Assembly (NCBI RefSeq): GCF_001641755.2
Contig: NZ_LRFG02000001.1
Span: 248,001-312,000, forward strand
Length of the DNA stretch: 64,000 bases
From: Microbulbifer flavimaris
GTDB lineage: Bacteria > Pseudomonadota > Gammaproteobacteria > Pseudomonadales > Cellvibrionaceae
Direction of reading: 5' to 3'
Below, one piece after another: positions 1 to 8,960 of the stretch. The notes under the pieces are model-generated. The model was not told where the DNA came from, did no database searches, and saw only the letters and a list, made by a program, of their open reading frames with translations. Every line of letters begins with the position of its first letter. Position 1 is the first letter of the stretch. Made by a program: the position numbers and the translations under genes.

Positions 1-1
1 T

Positions 2-367
2 ATTTATGTTTTCACCGATGTGGATTGTGGCTACTGCCGCAAACTGCATGACGATGTGCCGGAGCTGAACAAGCGCGGTATCGAGGTGCGTTACCTGGCC
101 TTCCCGCGAGCCGGGCTTAACTCCCTGGGCTACCGCAAAGTGGCCACCGCCTGGTGTGCCGATGATCCGAACAAGACCCTGACTGCGCTCAAAAATCGCG
201 AGAACGTTCCGTTGAAGGTCTGTAAGAAGAATCCGGTTGCCGCCCAGTACAAACTGGGTAATGAGGCGATTGATGTCCGCGGAACACCCACCATCGTGAT
301 GGAAGATGGCACTGTGGTGCCCGGTTACCTGCCGCCGGAAACTCTGGTGAAAGCCCTGGGTATCTGA
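2..367 (+). CDS. dsbC: Thiol:disulfide interchange protein DsbC (C-terminal part)
   Basis: The window opens inside this gene, so only the last 121 residues are present. They carry the CGYC active-site pair nine residues into the visible part, just after a VFTDVD strand, and a cis-proline loop (GTPTIV) near the end, both typical of the thioredoxin-fold catalytic domain of DsbC. DsbC is a periplasmic dimeric isomerase that reshuffles wrong disulfide bonds and is kept reduced by DsbD. The signal peptide and dimerisation domain lie upstream of the window. hom follows on the same strand, an order known from Pseudomonas relatives. DsbG is the alternative, but the DCGYC context favours DsbC. Confidence 0.93.
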   Translation: MYVFTDVDCGYCRKLHDDVPELNKRGIEVRYLAFPRAGLNSLGYRKVATAWCADDPNKTLTALKNRENVPLKVCKKNPVAAQYKLGNEAIDVRGTPTIVMEDGTVVPGYLPPETLVKALGI

Positions 368-522
368 TGGCTCTGCCGGGTGGTGGTTGCCGCCCGGTCC
401 CTCCCCCCTTCTCAGCCCGGCGACACTCGCCGGGCTCCCCCAGCAGCGGGACTCGGCGCGGACGCACGTGTTTGCCTTGCGTGCGCAATTTTATTGACAT
501 TTTGCCCCCTCAGTCAGTAAGG

Positions 523-549
523 TTGACGTCCTTTTACTGTTTTTAAAAT
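523..549 (+). promoter_or_regulatory. Candidate sigma70 promoter of hom
   Basis: A TTGACG hexamer (523-528) is followed after 15 bases by TAAAAT (544-549), in an AT-richer patch of the 281-base dsbC-hom gap. The spacer is shorter than the usual 17. A second TTGACA at 494-499 has no good -10 box. A transcript would start near 556 and leave about a 90-base leader before the GTG start. Inferred from consensus only. Confidence 0.4.
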
Positions 550-648
550 CATTTATTGCGCTGTAACCAGGCTGTAATCCCGGTCCTGGGCTCTGTTGTT
601 ATGGGGGAGTCCTGCGGGAGAGGTAAGCCGTTTGCGCGGGGAGAAGTT

Positions 649-2013
649 GTGAGCGCAACCGTCGAAGAAACCATCCAATACGCACCTCAAAAGAGTCCGG
701 ACAAGCAGAGACGCACTGTGCGCGTTGGTATCTGCGGCCTGGGCACCGTCGGCAGCGGCACGGTCAACGTCATGAGCCGCAACGCTGCAGAGATTGCCGC
801 CCGTTGCGGCCGCCCGGTAGAGATCGTGCAGATCGGCGCGAGACGCGATAACCCCGCCTGTGATACGAGCCAGATCAACGTCTCGCGGGAAATCTTCGAT
901 GTGGCCTCCAACCCTGAAGTCGATATTCTGGTTGAGCTGATTGGCGGCACCACCGTCGCCCGCGAACTGATCCTGGCCGCCATTGCCAATGGCAAGCATA
1001 TTGTCACTGCCAACAAGGCGCTGATTGCCGAGCACGGCAATGAATTGTTCGCGGCCGCAGCTGAGAAAGGTGTCAGCATTGCCTACGAGGGCGCCGTCGC
1101 CGGTGGTATCCCGATCATCAAATCCCTGCGCGAGGGCCTGGTGGGTAACCGCATCCAGTGGTTGGCGGGCATCATCAATGGTACCGGCAACTATATCCTG
1201 ACCGAGATGCGGGAAAAGGGCCGCACCTTTGAGCAGGCTCTGGAACAGGCGCAGGCGCTCGGCTATGCCGAGGCAGATCCTACCTTCGATGTGGAAGGCA
1301 TCGATGCAGCTCACAAGCTGGTGATTATGGCTTCGCTGGCATTCCGTATTCCGCTGGCATTCGACAAGGTCTACACCGAGGGGATCAGCGGCATTTCCAT
1401 CGAGGACATCCGCTATGCGGACGAGCTGGGTTACCGTATCAAGCACCTGGGTATCGCCCGCGGCACCGAGCACGGGGTGGAACTGCGGGTGCACCCCACA
1501 CTGATCCCCCAGCGCCGCCTGATTGCCAGCGTGAATGGTGTCATGAATGCCGTCCTGGTGAACGGTGATGCGGTGGGGCCCACCCTCTACTATGGCGCTG
1601 GTGCGGGAGACGAGGCGACAGCTTCGGCAGTGATCGCGGATATCGTCGATGTGGCCCGCACACTCGAGGCAACGCCGGATCAGCGAGTGCCGTTGGCAGG
1701 TGTAGCTGCCGGCAGCCAGGGGGAGACCCAGGTGCTGCCCATGGACGAAGTCGTGACCAGTTACTACCTGCGTATTTCCGCCCAGGATAAGCCCGGCGTA
1801 ATGTCGCAGGTGGCGAAAATCTGCAGTGACGAGGGCATCAGTATCGAGGCCCTGATCCAGCACGAACCAGCTGAGGGCGAAGCCCTGGTGCCGGTAGTGA
1901 TCCTCACCAGCCGCGCCAAAGAAGCGCGCTTGCGCGAGGCTGTCTCGCAGATCGAGGCGCTGGATACCGTCGAGGGTGAAGTCGTACGCATCCGGGTGGA
2001 GCCGCTGGGCTGA
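649..2013 (+). CDS. hom: Homoserine dehydrogenase
   Basis: Converts aspartate semialdehyde to homoserine with NAD(P)H, the branch point to threonine and methionine. The 454-residue product has a Rossmann motif GLGTVGSG near residues 30-37, the homoserine dehydrogenase core with its GGIPIIKSLREG segment, and a C-terminal ACT domain (from about residue 368, SYYLRISAQDKPGV) that usually binds threonine for feedback control. It is monofunctional, with no aspartokinase domain. I chose GTG at 649 because GGGGAGAAG lies just upstream; in-frame TTG 556 and ATG 601 lack a ribosome binding site. The chosen start still gives about 20 residues more than Pseudomonas homologues. thrC follows 103 bases later. 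Confidence 0.96.
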   Translation: MSATVEETIQYAPQKSPDKQRRTVRVGICGLGTVGSGTVNVMSRNAAEIAARCGRPVEIVQIGARRDNPACDTSQINVSREIFDVASNPEVDILVELIGGTTVARELILAAIANGKHIVTANKALIAEHGNELFAAAAEKGVSIAYEGAVAGGIPIIKSLREGLVGNRIQWLAGIINGTGNYILTEMREKGRTFEQALEQAQALGYAEADPTFDVEGIDAAHKLVIMASLAFRIPLAFDKVYTEGISGISIEDIRYADELGYRIKHLGIARGTEHGVELRVHPTLIPQRRLIASVNGVMNAVLVNGDAVGPTLYYGAGAGDEATASAVIADIVDVARTLEATPDQRVPLAGVAAGSQGETQVLPMDEVVTSYYLRISAQDKPGVMSQVAKICSDEGISIEALIQHEPAEGEALVPVVILTSRAKEARLREAVSQIEALDTVEGEVVRIRVEPLG

Positions 2014-2116
2014 GCCGAGCGGCCTGAAGTGGGGCAGGTGTCGCATTGCGGGCCTGCCGTGCCCCTGACCTCGCCAAGAATCTTATTCCCTGTTCCATCT
2101 ATTAAGCGGAAGCACC

Positions 2117-3514
2117 GTGAAATTTATCAGTACCCGCGGCCGTGCGCCGTCGCTCTCTTTTTCCGACACTGTCCTTGCGGGACTCGCCAGTGACGGGGGC
2201 CTCTATGTGCCCGAGTCCCTGCCGAGTTTTTCCACCGAGGAAATCCGTGCGATGTCGGGCCTCGACTATCGCGAGCTGGCATTCCGGATCATCCAGCCTT
2301 TTGTGGGGGGAGAACTGACCGACGAGGAGCTGCGCGGCATTATTGAGCGGGCCTATCGCAACTTCCGGCACGGTGCCATTGCGCCACTGGTTCAGACCGG
2401 CAGCAACGAGTGGATCCTGGAGTTGTTCCAGGGGCCGACACTGGCATTCAAGGACTTCGCGCTGCAGTTCCTCGGCCAGCTGTTCGACCACCTGCTGAAA
2501 AAGCGCGGTGAGCGCGTGGTGGTGATGGGGGCGACCTCCGGGGATACCGGTTCCGCGGCCATTGAAGGCTGCAGGCACTGTGACAATATCGATATCTTCA
2601 TCCTGCACCCGCACAACCGGGTATCCGACGTGCAGCGGCGGCAGATGACCACTGTGCTGTCGGATAATGTGTTCAATATCGCCCTCGAGGGTAATTTCGA
2701 CGATTGCCAGAATATGGTGAAGGCCAGCTTCGCCGACCAGTCCTTCCTCCCGGATGGGCGTCGGCTGGTTGCGGTCAACTCCATCAACTGGGCCCGGATC
2801 ATGGCCCAGATCGTTTATTACTTTTACGCGGCGGTCAGCCTGGGGGCGCCCGAGCGGACGGTGAACTTCTCTGTGCCGACCGGTAATTTTGGTGATATTT
2901 TCGCCGGCTACCTGGCGCGTCAGATGGGATTGCCAATCGACCAGCTGGTGATCGCCACCAATGCGAACGACATCCTGCACCGCTGCATCAGCGGCAATGA
3001 CCATACCCCTCGCGAGCTGGTACACAGCCTGTCCCCGAGTATGGATATCATGGTGTCGAGCAACTTCGAGCGCCTGCTATTCGATCTTTACGGCCGTGAC
3101 GGCGCTGTAGTGGCCGACCTGTTGGCCGACCGCTCTGCGCCCATGCACCTGAGCCAGGATGCCCTGAGCAAGGCGCGGGAGGTCTTCTCCTCCTGGACTG
3201 TCGATGATCAGCGCACGGTGGCGGTCATCCGTGAGCTGTATGATTCGTGCGGCTATATCCTCGACCCCCACACCGCGATCGGTGTGGAGGCCGCGCGGCA
3301 GGTGCGCCGCTCCACGGTTGAGCCAATGGTTTGCTTATCGACCGCGCACCCGGCAAAATTCCCTGACGCGGTGGCCCGCGCGCTGCCCACTGAGCAAATT
3401 CCCCTGCCGGCCCATATGCAGGACCTGTTTGAGCGCGAGGAGCGCATGAAGGTGCTCCCCAACGATCTGGGCAAGGTCCACGACTTTATGGCAACGGCTC
3501 TCGGGGCCGTGTGA
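2117..3514 (+). CDS. thrC: Threonine synthase
   Basis: PLP-dependent enzyme that turns O-phosphohomoserine into threonine, the last step of the pathway begun by hom upstream. The 465-residue protein matches the long threonine synthase class of gammaproteobacteria. It opens with the family N-terminus (KFISTRG followed by a SDGGLYVPE-like stretch) and has the PLP-lysine motif LAFKDFALQ near residue 110 and the phosphate-binding segment GATSGDTGSAA. Homoserine kinase (thrB) is not adjacent, as in Pseudomonas, where it lies elsewhere. recJ begins 82 bases downstream, with a terminator-like hairpin over its first codons. Confidence 0.97.
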   Translation: MKFISTRGRAPSLSFSDTVLAGLASDGGLYVPESLPSFSTEEIRAMSGLDYRELAFRIIQPFVGGELTDEELRGIIERAYRNFRHGAIAPLVQTGSNEWILELFQGPTLAFKDFALQFLGQLFDHLLKKRGERVVVMGATSGDTGSAAIEGCRHCDNIDIFILHPHNRVSDVQRRQMTTVLSDNVFNIALEGNFDDCQNMVKASFADQSFLPDGRRLVAVNSINWARIMAQIVYYFYAAVSLGAPERTVNFSVPTGNFGDIFAGYLARQMGLPIDQLVIATNANDILHRCISGNDHTPRELVHSLSPSMDIMVSSNFERLLFDLYGRDGAVVADLLADRSAPMHLSQDALSKAREVFSSWTVDDQRTVAVIRELYDSCGYILDPHTAIGVEAARQVRRSTVEPMVCLSTAHPAKFPDAVARALPTEQIPLPAHMQDLFEREERMKVLPNDLGKVHDFMATALGAV

Positions 3515-3596
3515 CTGTCTCCCGATAGCTCGGGGGGCGGAATGCCCCGGGGAAGCTCGCGCAACATCGACGCAACCTCCGATTAGCTGAGCGAGA

Positions 3597-5324
3597 ATGA
3601 ACAAGACAATTCAGCGACGGCCAGTGGACTTGTCCACTGGCCGTTTTGCTTCTGACACACCGGAAATTCTGCAGCGCGTATTGCTGGGACGCGGCGTCAC
3701 CAGTGAGGAGGCGCTCGATCACCGGCTCAACCGGCTGCATGCGCCGGAGGCCATGCGTGGCCTGCCGGAGGCAGTACGTATCCTTGAACAGTCCATCCGC
3801 GCCGGTGAGAAAATCCTGATCGTCGGTGACTTCGATGCGGACGGAGCCACCAGCAGCACGCTGGCCATGCTTGCCCTCGGTGCCATGGGGGCGGCCGGTG
3901 TCGACTTCCTGGTGCCGAACCGTTTCGATTTCGGTTACGGCCTCACACCTGAAATTGTCGAGGTGGCGAAGGACCATGGGCCGCACCTGCTGATCACCGT
4001 GGATAACGGGATCTCTAGCATCGATGGCGTGGCCGCGGCCCGCGCTGCGGGTATGAAGGTGGTTGTAACCGATCACCACCTGCCGGGCTGCGAGCTGCCG
4101 GACGCGGATGCGATCGTCAACCCCAACCAGCCCGACTGCGATTTCCCCAGTAAGAACCTGGCCGGTGTGGGCGTTATTTTTTACCTGCTCAGCCGCGTGA
4201 AAACCGCGCTGGAGCAGGGCGGGTGGTTTGCAGATTCCGGTATCGCACCGCCCAATATGGCGGAATATCTGGATCTCGTGGCCCTGGGCACCGTGGCCGA
4301 CCTGGTGCCCCTGGATCACAACAACCGCATCCTGGTGCATCAGGGCATCGCCCGTATTCGCGCCGGTCGCTGCAGGCCGGGTATCGAGGCGCTGCTCGAT
4401 GTTGCGGGGCGCGATCGGCGCCGGCTGTCCACCACCGATATCGGCTTTATCCTCGGCCCGCGCATCAACGCCGCCGGTCGCCTGGACGATATCGGTACCG
4501 GGATTCGCTGCCTCCTGACCCGCGACCCGGCGGAGGCGAGGGAGCTGGCGGCGGAGCTGGATGCACTGAACCGGGACCGCAAGGCCATCGAACAGGGCAT
4601 GCAGCGCGAGGCAATGGCGGCGCTGGAGAAGCTGCAACTGGAGGGTGAGATTCCCTGGAGCCTGTGCCTCTACGACAAGCAATGGCATCAGGGTGTGGTG
4701 GGTATCCTCGCCAGCCGCATCAAGGAGAAATTTCACCGGCCGGTGATCGCCTTTGCCGATGGCGACAACGGCCTGATCAAGGGCTCGGCCCGCTCCATTC
4801 CCGGGCTGCATATCCGCGATGCCCTGAGCGATGTGGCTGCGACTCATCCGAATCTGATTTCCAAGTTTGGTGGCCATGCCATGGCGGCGGGGCTCAGTTT
4901 GCCCCGGGAAAATCTGCCGGCTTTCACCGGGGCCTTCGAGGCCGCAGTGCGCGCGCGCCTGACGGAGGCACAGCTGCAGGCGGTGATTGATTCCGACGGT
5001 GCGCTGCAGTCCGGTGATTTCACCCTGCAGACGGCGGCGGCGCTGAGGGCACTGGCGCCCTGGGGGCAGGCATTTCCCGAGCCGATGTTCGACGGCGATT
5101 TTCTGTTGCTGCAGCAACGCATCGTCGGCGAGCGGCACCTGAAAATGGTGGTGGCGCCGGAGGCCAGCCCGCAGCTGGCCCTGGATGCCATTGCCTTCAA
5201 TGTGGATACAGACCAGTGGCCGCAGCCGACAGATCGTGTGCGTCTGGCCTACAAGCTGGATATCAACGAGTTCCGGGGGCGGGAGTCGCTGCAGCTGCTG
5301 GTGAGCTATCTGGAACCGGTTTGA
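3597..5324 (+). CDS. recJ: Single-stranded-DNA-specific exonuclease RecJ
   Basis: 5'-3' exonuclease on single-stranded DNA acting in RecF-pathway recombination and mismatch repair, with Mn/Mg bound by DHH-family motifs. In the 575 residues, the motif GDFDADGATS lies near residue 78 and TDHH near residue 157; the DHHA1 domain follows (FGGHAMAAGLSL) and then the C-terminal OB-like domain. Length matches the family (E. coli 577). The start at 3597 is supported because residues 6-10 (QRRPV) align with the conserved LRRREVD-type N-terminus of E. coli RecJ. The recJ-prfB-lysS order is common in gammaproteobacteria, but here two exporters and a lipoprotein separate recJ from prfB. Confidence 0.96.
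   Translation: MNKTIQRRPVDLSTGRFASDTPEILQRVLLGRGVTSEEALDHRLNRLHAPEAMRGLPEAVRILEQSIRAGEKILIVGDFDADGATSSTLAMLALGAMGAAGVDFLVPNRFDFGYGLTPEIVEVAKDHGPHLLITVDNGISSIDGVAAARAAGMKVVVTDHHLPGCELPDADAIVNPNQPDCDFPSKNLAGVGVIFYLLSRVKTALEQGGWFADSGIAPPNMAEYLDLVALGTVADLVPLDHNNRILVHQGIARIRAGRCRPGIEALLDVAGRDRRRLSTTDIGFILGPRINAAGRLDDIGTGIRCLLTRDPAEARELAAELDALNRDRKAIEQGMQREAMAALEKLQLEGEIPWSLCLYDKQWHQGVVGILASRIKEKFHRPVIAFADGDNGLIKGSARSIPGLHIRDALSDVAATHPNLISKFGGHAMAAGLSLPRENLPAFTGAFEAAVRARLTEAQLQAVIDSDGALQSGDFTLQTAAALRALAPWGQAFPEPMFDGDFLLLQQRIVGERHLKMVVAPEASPQLALDAIAFNVDTDQWPQPTDRVRLAYKLDINEFRGRESLQLLVSYLEPV
3618..3647 (+). terminator. Terminator-like hairpin inside the 5' end of recJ
   Basis: A perfect 11-bp stem (3618-3628 with 3633-3643, loop CTTG), GC-rich, followed directly by TTTT (3644-3647) and then GCTTCT. 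It has the form of a Rho-independent terminator but lies in recJ codons 8-17. It could end thrC transcription or attenuate recJ. The structure is visible; the function is inferred. Confidence 0.55.
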
Positions 5325-5389
5325 GTTTCAAAACCCGGGCGGCGCGAGCAGTTGATCGCGCTACTGCGGGGGCTGTCACGAAAGCTGCC

Positions 5390-5499
5390 GGATTCGGCGG
5401 GGCAACTCTGCTCGGGACCGTCGGAGGCAGGGGCGCCGACGCCGAGCGTGCAGGGATGCATTCACAGCGTGTCCCGAGCAGAGTTGCCCCGTCGGATCC
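5390..5499. repeat. Long inverted repeat with internal hairpin (REP/MITE-like element)
   Basis: Lies in the 269-base recJ-exporter gap. Arms 5390-5418 and 5471-5499 are complementary over 29 positions with only two G-T mismatches; the inner 20 bases (5399-5418 and 5471-5490) are perfect. Between the arms, CGTCGG (5419-5424) can pair with CCGACG (5436-5441), giving a second hairpin. There is no T-tract, so it is not an ordinary terminator. No convincing gene overlaps it. A dispersed extragenic palindrome or an RNA structure is possible; a genome-wide copy count would decide. Confidence 0.6.
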
Positions 5500-5593
5500 T
5501 CGCTCTCAGCTGCGGGGCCCCATCTCGCGGAGATGATCCGGTGGCTCGATAGCGACGGTTGTATTTGTACCTTCTTTCAAGGATTTATTGGTA

Positions 5594-6502
5594 ATGAAAG
5601 CAGAACAGGCAAGAGCGGAACTGCTTCTGTTGCTGGCGGCATTTTTCTGGGGCCTGGCGTTTGTGCCGCAGAAGATCGCCATGGAGCATATGCCACCGCT
5701 GGCCTTCAATGCCTGGCGTTTTATCCTCGGCGGGCTGATTCTGATTCCCGTTGTCTACTGGCTGTCCTCGCGTCGCGATGTGGCGACCCCGCAACCGGGC
5801 GTACCCATCCGCAGTCGCTGGCGCGACTGCCTGGGGCCCGGCGCCATTCTCGGATTCTGGCTGTTTCTCGGTGCGGCACTGCAGCAGGGTGGCCTGGTTT
5901 ACACCAGTGCCGGTCGTGCCGGTTTTATCTCCGGCATGGAAATGCTGCTGGTATCGGTGATTGGTTTGTCTCTGGGTAAGCCCACCAACCGCTGGACCTG
6001 GGCCGGCATTGGCATCGCCCTGATGGGGCTCTATTGGCTGAGTGATTTTTCCGAAGAGACGCAGCTGATCGGGGACCTGCTGGTATTTGCCGGCGCTTTC
6101 GCCTTCGCCATCCAGGTGCTGACGGCCGATCGCCTGGTGCGGGGCTTCCATGCCCTGCGCCTGGCAGTGGTACAGTTCCTCAGCTGTGGAATTCTGTCCG
6201 CCATCGCCTCGTTGACCGTGGAGGACGCCACCCTGCAGGGCGCCGTCGATGCGGCCTGGCCCATCGCCTACATGATGATCTTTTCCACCGCGCTCGCCTT
6301 TACTTTCCAGCTGCTCGGGCTGCGCCATGCGGTTACCTCCCACGCCACGGTGATCATGAGTCTCGAGGCGGTATTCGCGCTGATCACCGGTTGGTTGATC
6401 CTCAATGAAGTGCTGGCACTGCGCGAGCTCATCGGCTGTAGCCTGATGCTGGCGGGCATGTTGCTCAGCCGCTATGGTGCCCACGCGGGGAGTCATCACT
6501 GA
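5594..6502 (+). CDS. EamA-family (DMT superfamily) transporter
   Basis: A 302-residue inner-membrane protein with about ten hydrophobic helices arranged as two EamA repeats. It starts with ELLLLLAAFFWGLAFV, typical of RhaT/YdcZ-like metabolite exporters. The second repeat carries the conserved pattern ASVIMSLEAVFA-type (here ATVIMSLEAVFALITG). Substrate cannot be told from sequence. ATG 5594 is preferred over TTG 5588 because AAGGA (5579-5583) is then well spaced. Its TGA overlaps the next gene's ATG (TGATG at 6500-6504), so the two exporters are translationally coupled. Confidence 0.88.
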   Translation: MKAEQARAELLLLLAAFFWGLAFVPQKIAMEHMPPLAFNAWRFILGGLILIPVVYWLSSRRDVATPQPGVPIRSRWRDCLGPGAILGFWLFLGAALQQGGLVYTSAGRAGFISGMEMLLVSVIGLSLGKPTNRWTWAGIGIALMGLYWLSDFSEETQLIGDLLVFAGAFAFAIQVLTADRLVRGFHALRLAVVQFLSCGILSAIASLTVEDATLQGAVDAAWPIAYMMIFSTALAFTFQLLGLRHAVTSHATVIMSLEAVFALITGWLILNEVLALRELIGCSLMLAGMLLSRYGAHAGSHH

Positions 6503-7140
6503 TGCTGGGCGTGATCGATCTCTCCGTTCTGGCACTGTTCGTGCCCACCTTTTTCTTCGTGTCCATTACCCCGGGTATGTGCATGACCCTGGCCCTGACC
6601 CTGGGTATGACCGTGGGGGTGCGACGCACCGGTTGGATGATGCTGGGTGAACTTGCCGGCGTGGCACTGGTGGCAGTGTCCGCGGTGCTGGGCATTGCGG
6701 CGCTGATGCTTCAACACCCGCAAGCCTTCCAGTGGTTCAAGTATGCCGGTGGTGCCTACCTGGCCTGGCTGGGGGTGCAGATGTGGCGCGCCCGCGGGCG
6801 GATGGTCATGGTGGCGCCGGCCGAGCGCGCCAAGGGGGCGCCGCCGGCTCGTTCTGCGCTGGCGCTGCAGGGGTTCCTGACTGCTGTCGCCAACCCCAAG
6901 GGCTGGGCTTTCTTTATTGCGCTGTTACCGCCGTTTATTAGTGATGGGCGCCCCCTGGCGCCACAGCTTGCGGTGCTGGTTGCTATCATTCTGCTATTGG
7001 AAACCCTGTGCATGCTGATCTACGCCACCGGTGGTCGTACCCTCAGCCGCCTGTTGGAGCGGGGTGAAAACGTTCGCCTGATCAATCGCATCGCCGGCAC
7101 GCTGATGCTGTCCGTAGGTGGGTGGCTGGCCTTCGGCTGA
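6502..7140 (+). CDS. LysE/RhtB-family amino-acid exporter
   Basis: A 212-residue membrane protein with about six helices. The N-terminal block SITPGMCMTLALTLGMTVGVRR fits the conserved TPGP-N-L...G...G signature of LysE/RhtB exporters, with Met-Cys replacing the usual Pro-Asn. The segment FLTAVANPKGWAFF matches the family's NPK motif. Likely effluxes an amino acid or homoserine lactone-like compound. The nearby hom-thrC genes make threonine/homoserine export tempting, but nothing proves it. Starts on the last base of the EamA gene. Confidence 0.85.
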   Translation: MLGVIDLSVLALFVPTFFFVSITPGMCMTLALTLGMTVGVRRTGWMMLGELAGVALVAVSAVLGIAALMLQHPQAFQWFKYAGGAYLAWLGVQMWRARGRMVMVAPAERAKGAPPARSALALQGFLTAVANPKGWAFFIALLPPFISDGRPLAPQLAVLVAIILLLETLCMLIYATGGRTLSRLLERGENVRLINRIAGTLMLSVGGWLAFG

Positions 7141-7192
7141 GTCGTCCTCAGCCAGGTGCGGCGCGCGCCGAAATTCTCAAGGAGGAGAACTG

Positions 7193-7624
7193 ATGAGTTC
7201 GAGATACCTTTGCCTGTTGTTGGCGGCAATCCTGTTGAGCGCCTGTGGCCCCAGAGAGGGGGTGGAACCGGCTCCCGAGGAGCAGGCGACAAAGCCGGAA
7301 GAGGAGAAAGAGGAGTCGCCCCCCGCCAGCGCGGAGCAGTTGATCTGGGTGTTCGAGAGTCGCGGCAGCCTGCAGTGTGAGGGGGGCGGTACCACGCTCT
7401 CCGAGAGCCAGGATCGCTTGTCCGGGCAGGGAGTCACGGTGCAGGAATCCCGCTGCGGCGTCCGTACGGACCGGATGTATCCCGCGGTCTGTGGAGGCCA
7501 GACCGGGGATATTCTCCTCCACCTGATCGACAAGAGGTCCCTCGATGCGGCCCTGCAGCTGGGCTTCGACCCTGCCCAGCAGGCTCAATACGAGCACCGG
7601 GACTGCCCCTCCGACAACGGCTGA
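7193..7624 (+). CDS. Small predicted lipoprotein, unknown function
   Basis: 143 residues. The N-terminus MSSRYLCLLLAAILLSAC is a signal peptide ending in a lipobox (LSAC), so the mature protein should begin at a lipidated cysteine near residue 18. A Glu/Pro/Lys-rich linker (about residues 20-45) follows, then a small domain with four cysteines (LQCEGGG, SRCGVR, PAVCGG, RDCPS), probably two disulfides made in the periplasm. ATG 7193 is preceded by AGGAGGAG. I do not recognise the family. Confidence 0.8.
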   Translation: MSSRYLCLLLAAILLSACGPREGVEPAPEEQATKPEEEKEESPPASAEQLIWVFESRGSLQCEGGGTTLSESQDRLSGQGVTVQESRCGVRTDRMYPAVCGGQTGDILLHLIDKRSLDAALQLGFDPAQQAQYEHRDCPSDNG

Positions 7625-7770
7625 CATTATGGGGTGTGGCCCCGCACCCCGGATTCACTTGTCTGTTCAGCAGGTGGATGTACCCGCCCTCTATTGCCCC
7701 TACTGGCCGTACCCCGGCGCGCTACGGTAGAATGCGCGCCGCTTTTAATTTGCCCGGAATCCGAGAGATT

Positions 7771-8866
7771 ATGGAAATCAACCCTCTCCTGAATCACCTG
7801 AAAGACCTCGAAGAGCGCACCGACGTTCTTAGGGGGTACCTTTGACTATGCCAGCAAGAAAGAACGGCTGACCGAAGTCGAACTGGAACTGGCAGAGCCC
7901 TCCGTCTGGGATAACCCGGACCGCGCCCAGGAACTGGGCCGCGAACGCGCCTCGCTCGAAACCGTCGTCACCACTATCGAGAGCCTGGAATCCGGTATCG
8001 CCGACTGTCGCGAGCTACTGGATATGGCCGTCGAGGAGAACGACGAGGACTCTGTCAGCGAGGTGGCTGCTGAGATCGAGGGGCTGCAGAAGCAGCTGGG
8101 CGTGCTGGAGTTCCGCCGCATGTTCTCCGGCGAGAACGACCCCAACAACGCCTACCTGGAAATTCAGGCGGGTTCAGGCGGCACCGAGGCCCAGGACTGG
8201 GCGGAGATGCTGTTGCGTATGTACCTGCGCTGGGGCGAGGCGCACGGCTTCAAGACCACCCTCGAGGAAGCTTCGGCCGGGGAAGTGGCCGGCATCAAGA
8301 GTGCCACCATCCACTTCCAGGGCGACCACGCCTTTGGCTGGCTGCGCACCGAGACCGGTGTTCACCGCCTGGTGCGCAAGTCGCCGTTTGACTCCGGCAA
8401 CCGACGCCACACCTCCTTTACGTCAGTCTTCGTCTCCCCGGAAATCGATGACAACATCGAGATCGAGGTGGACAAGTCCCAGGTCCGCGAAGATACCTAC
8501 CGCGCCTCTGGCGCCGGCGGCCAGCACGTAAACAAGACGGACTCCGCTGTGCGTCTGACCCATGTGCCGTCCGGGATCGTGGTCGCCTGCCAGAGTGAGC
8601 GCTCGCAGCACCAGAACCGGGACAAGGCGTGGAAAATGCTGCGCGCCAAACTCTACGAGCAGGAGATGCTGAAGCGCAACGCCGAAAAGCAGGCCATGGA
8701 AGACAGCAAGGCCGATATCGGCTGGGGCAGCCAGATCCGCTCGTATGTACTCGACGACCAGCGCATCAAGGACCTGCGCACCAGCGTCCAGACCAGCAAC
8801 TGCCAGGCGGTGCTGGACGGGGATCTGGACCAGTTTATCGAGGCCAGTCTCAAGGCAGGGCTCTGA
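7771..8866 (+). CDS. prfB: Peptide chain release factor 2 (programmed +1 frameshift)
   Basis: RF2 recognises UAA/UGA stops and triggers peptidyl-tRNA hydrolysis. The gene is read in two parts: 24 codons from ATG 7771 to CTT 7840-7842, then, skipping T 7843, from GAC 7844 to the stop at 8866. The joined product is 364 residues, matching E. coli RF2 (365). Visible are the stop-recognition tripeptide SPF (RKSPFDSGN) and the catalytic GGQ loop ([16 protein letters not shown]). The internal TGA gives autoregulation: low RF2 favours the shift. lysS follows, a classic prfB-lysS pair. Confidence 0.98.
7831..7846 (+). promoter_or_regulatory. prfB programmed +1 frameshift site
   Basis: Shine-Dalgarno-like AGGGGG (7831-7836), then TAC, then CTT-TGA-C (7840-7846), the conserved RF2 slippery site. 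Ribosomes pause at the UGA, slip from CUU to UUU, and continue in the +1 frame with GAC. An in-frame reading would stop after 24 residues. Confidence 0.97.
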
Positions 8867-8960
8867 TCCATTTGCGCGGGCCGCGGGCCGACCGGATCAC
8901 GCCGGCCCCGCAAACCTGATTTTCGCCTACACCATTTAATATTCCGTATTGGAAGTTCCC

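Noticed and set aside
553-2046. Long minus-strand open frame (497 residues) opposite hom
   Set aside because: Shadow of the GC-rich codon pattern; its predicted protein is low-complexity with no recognisable motif, while hom has full family motifs.
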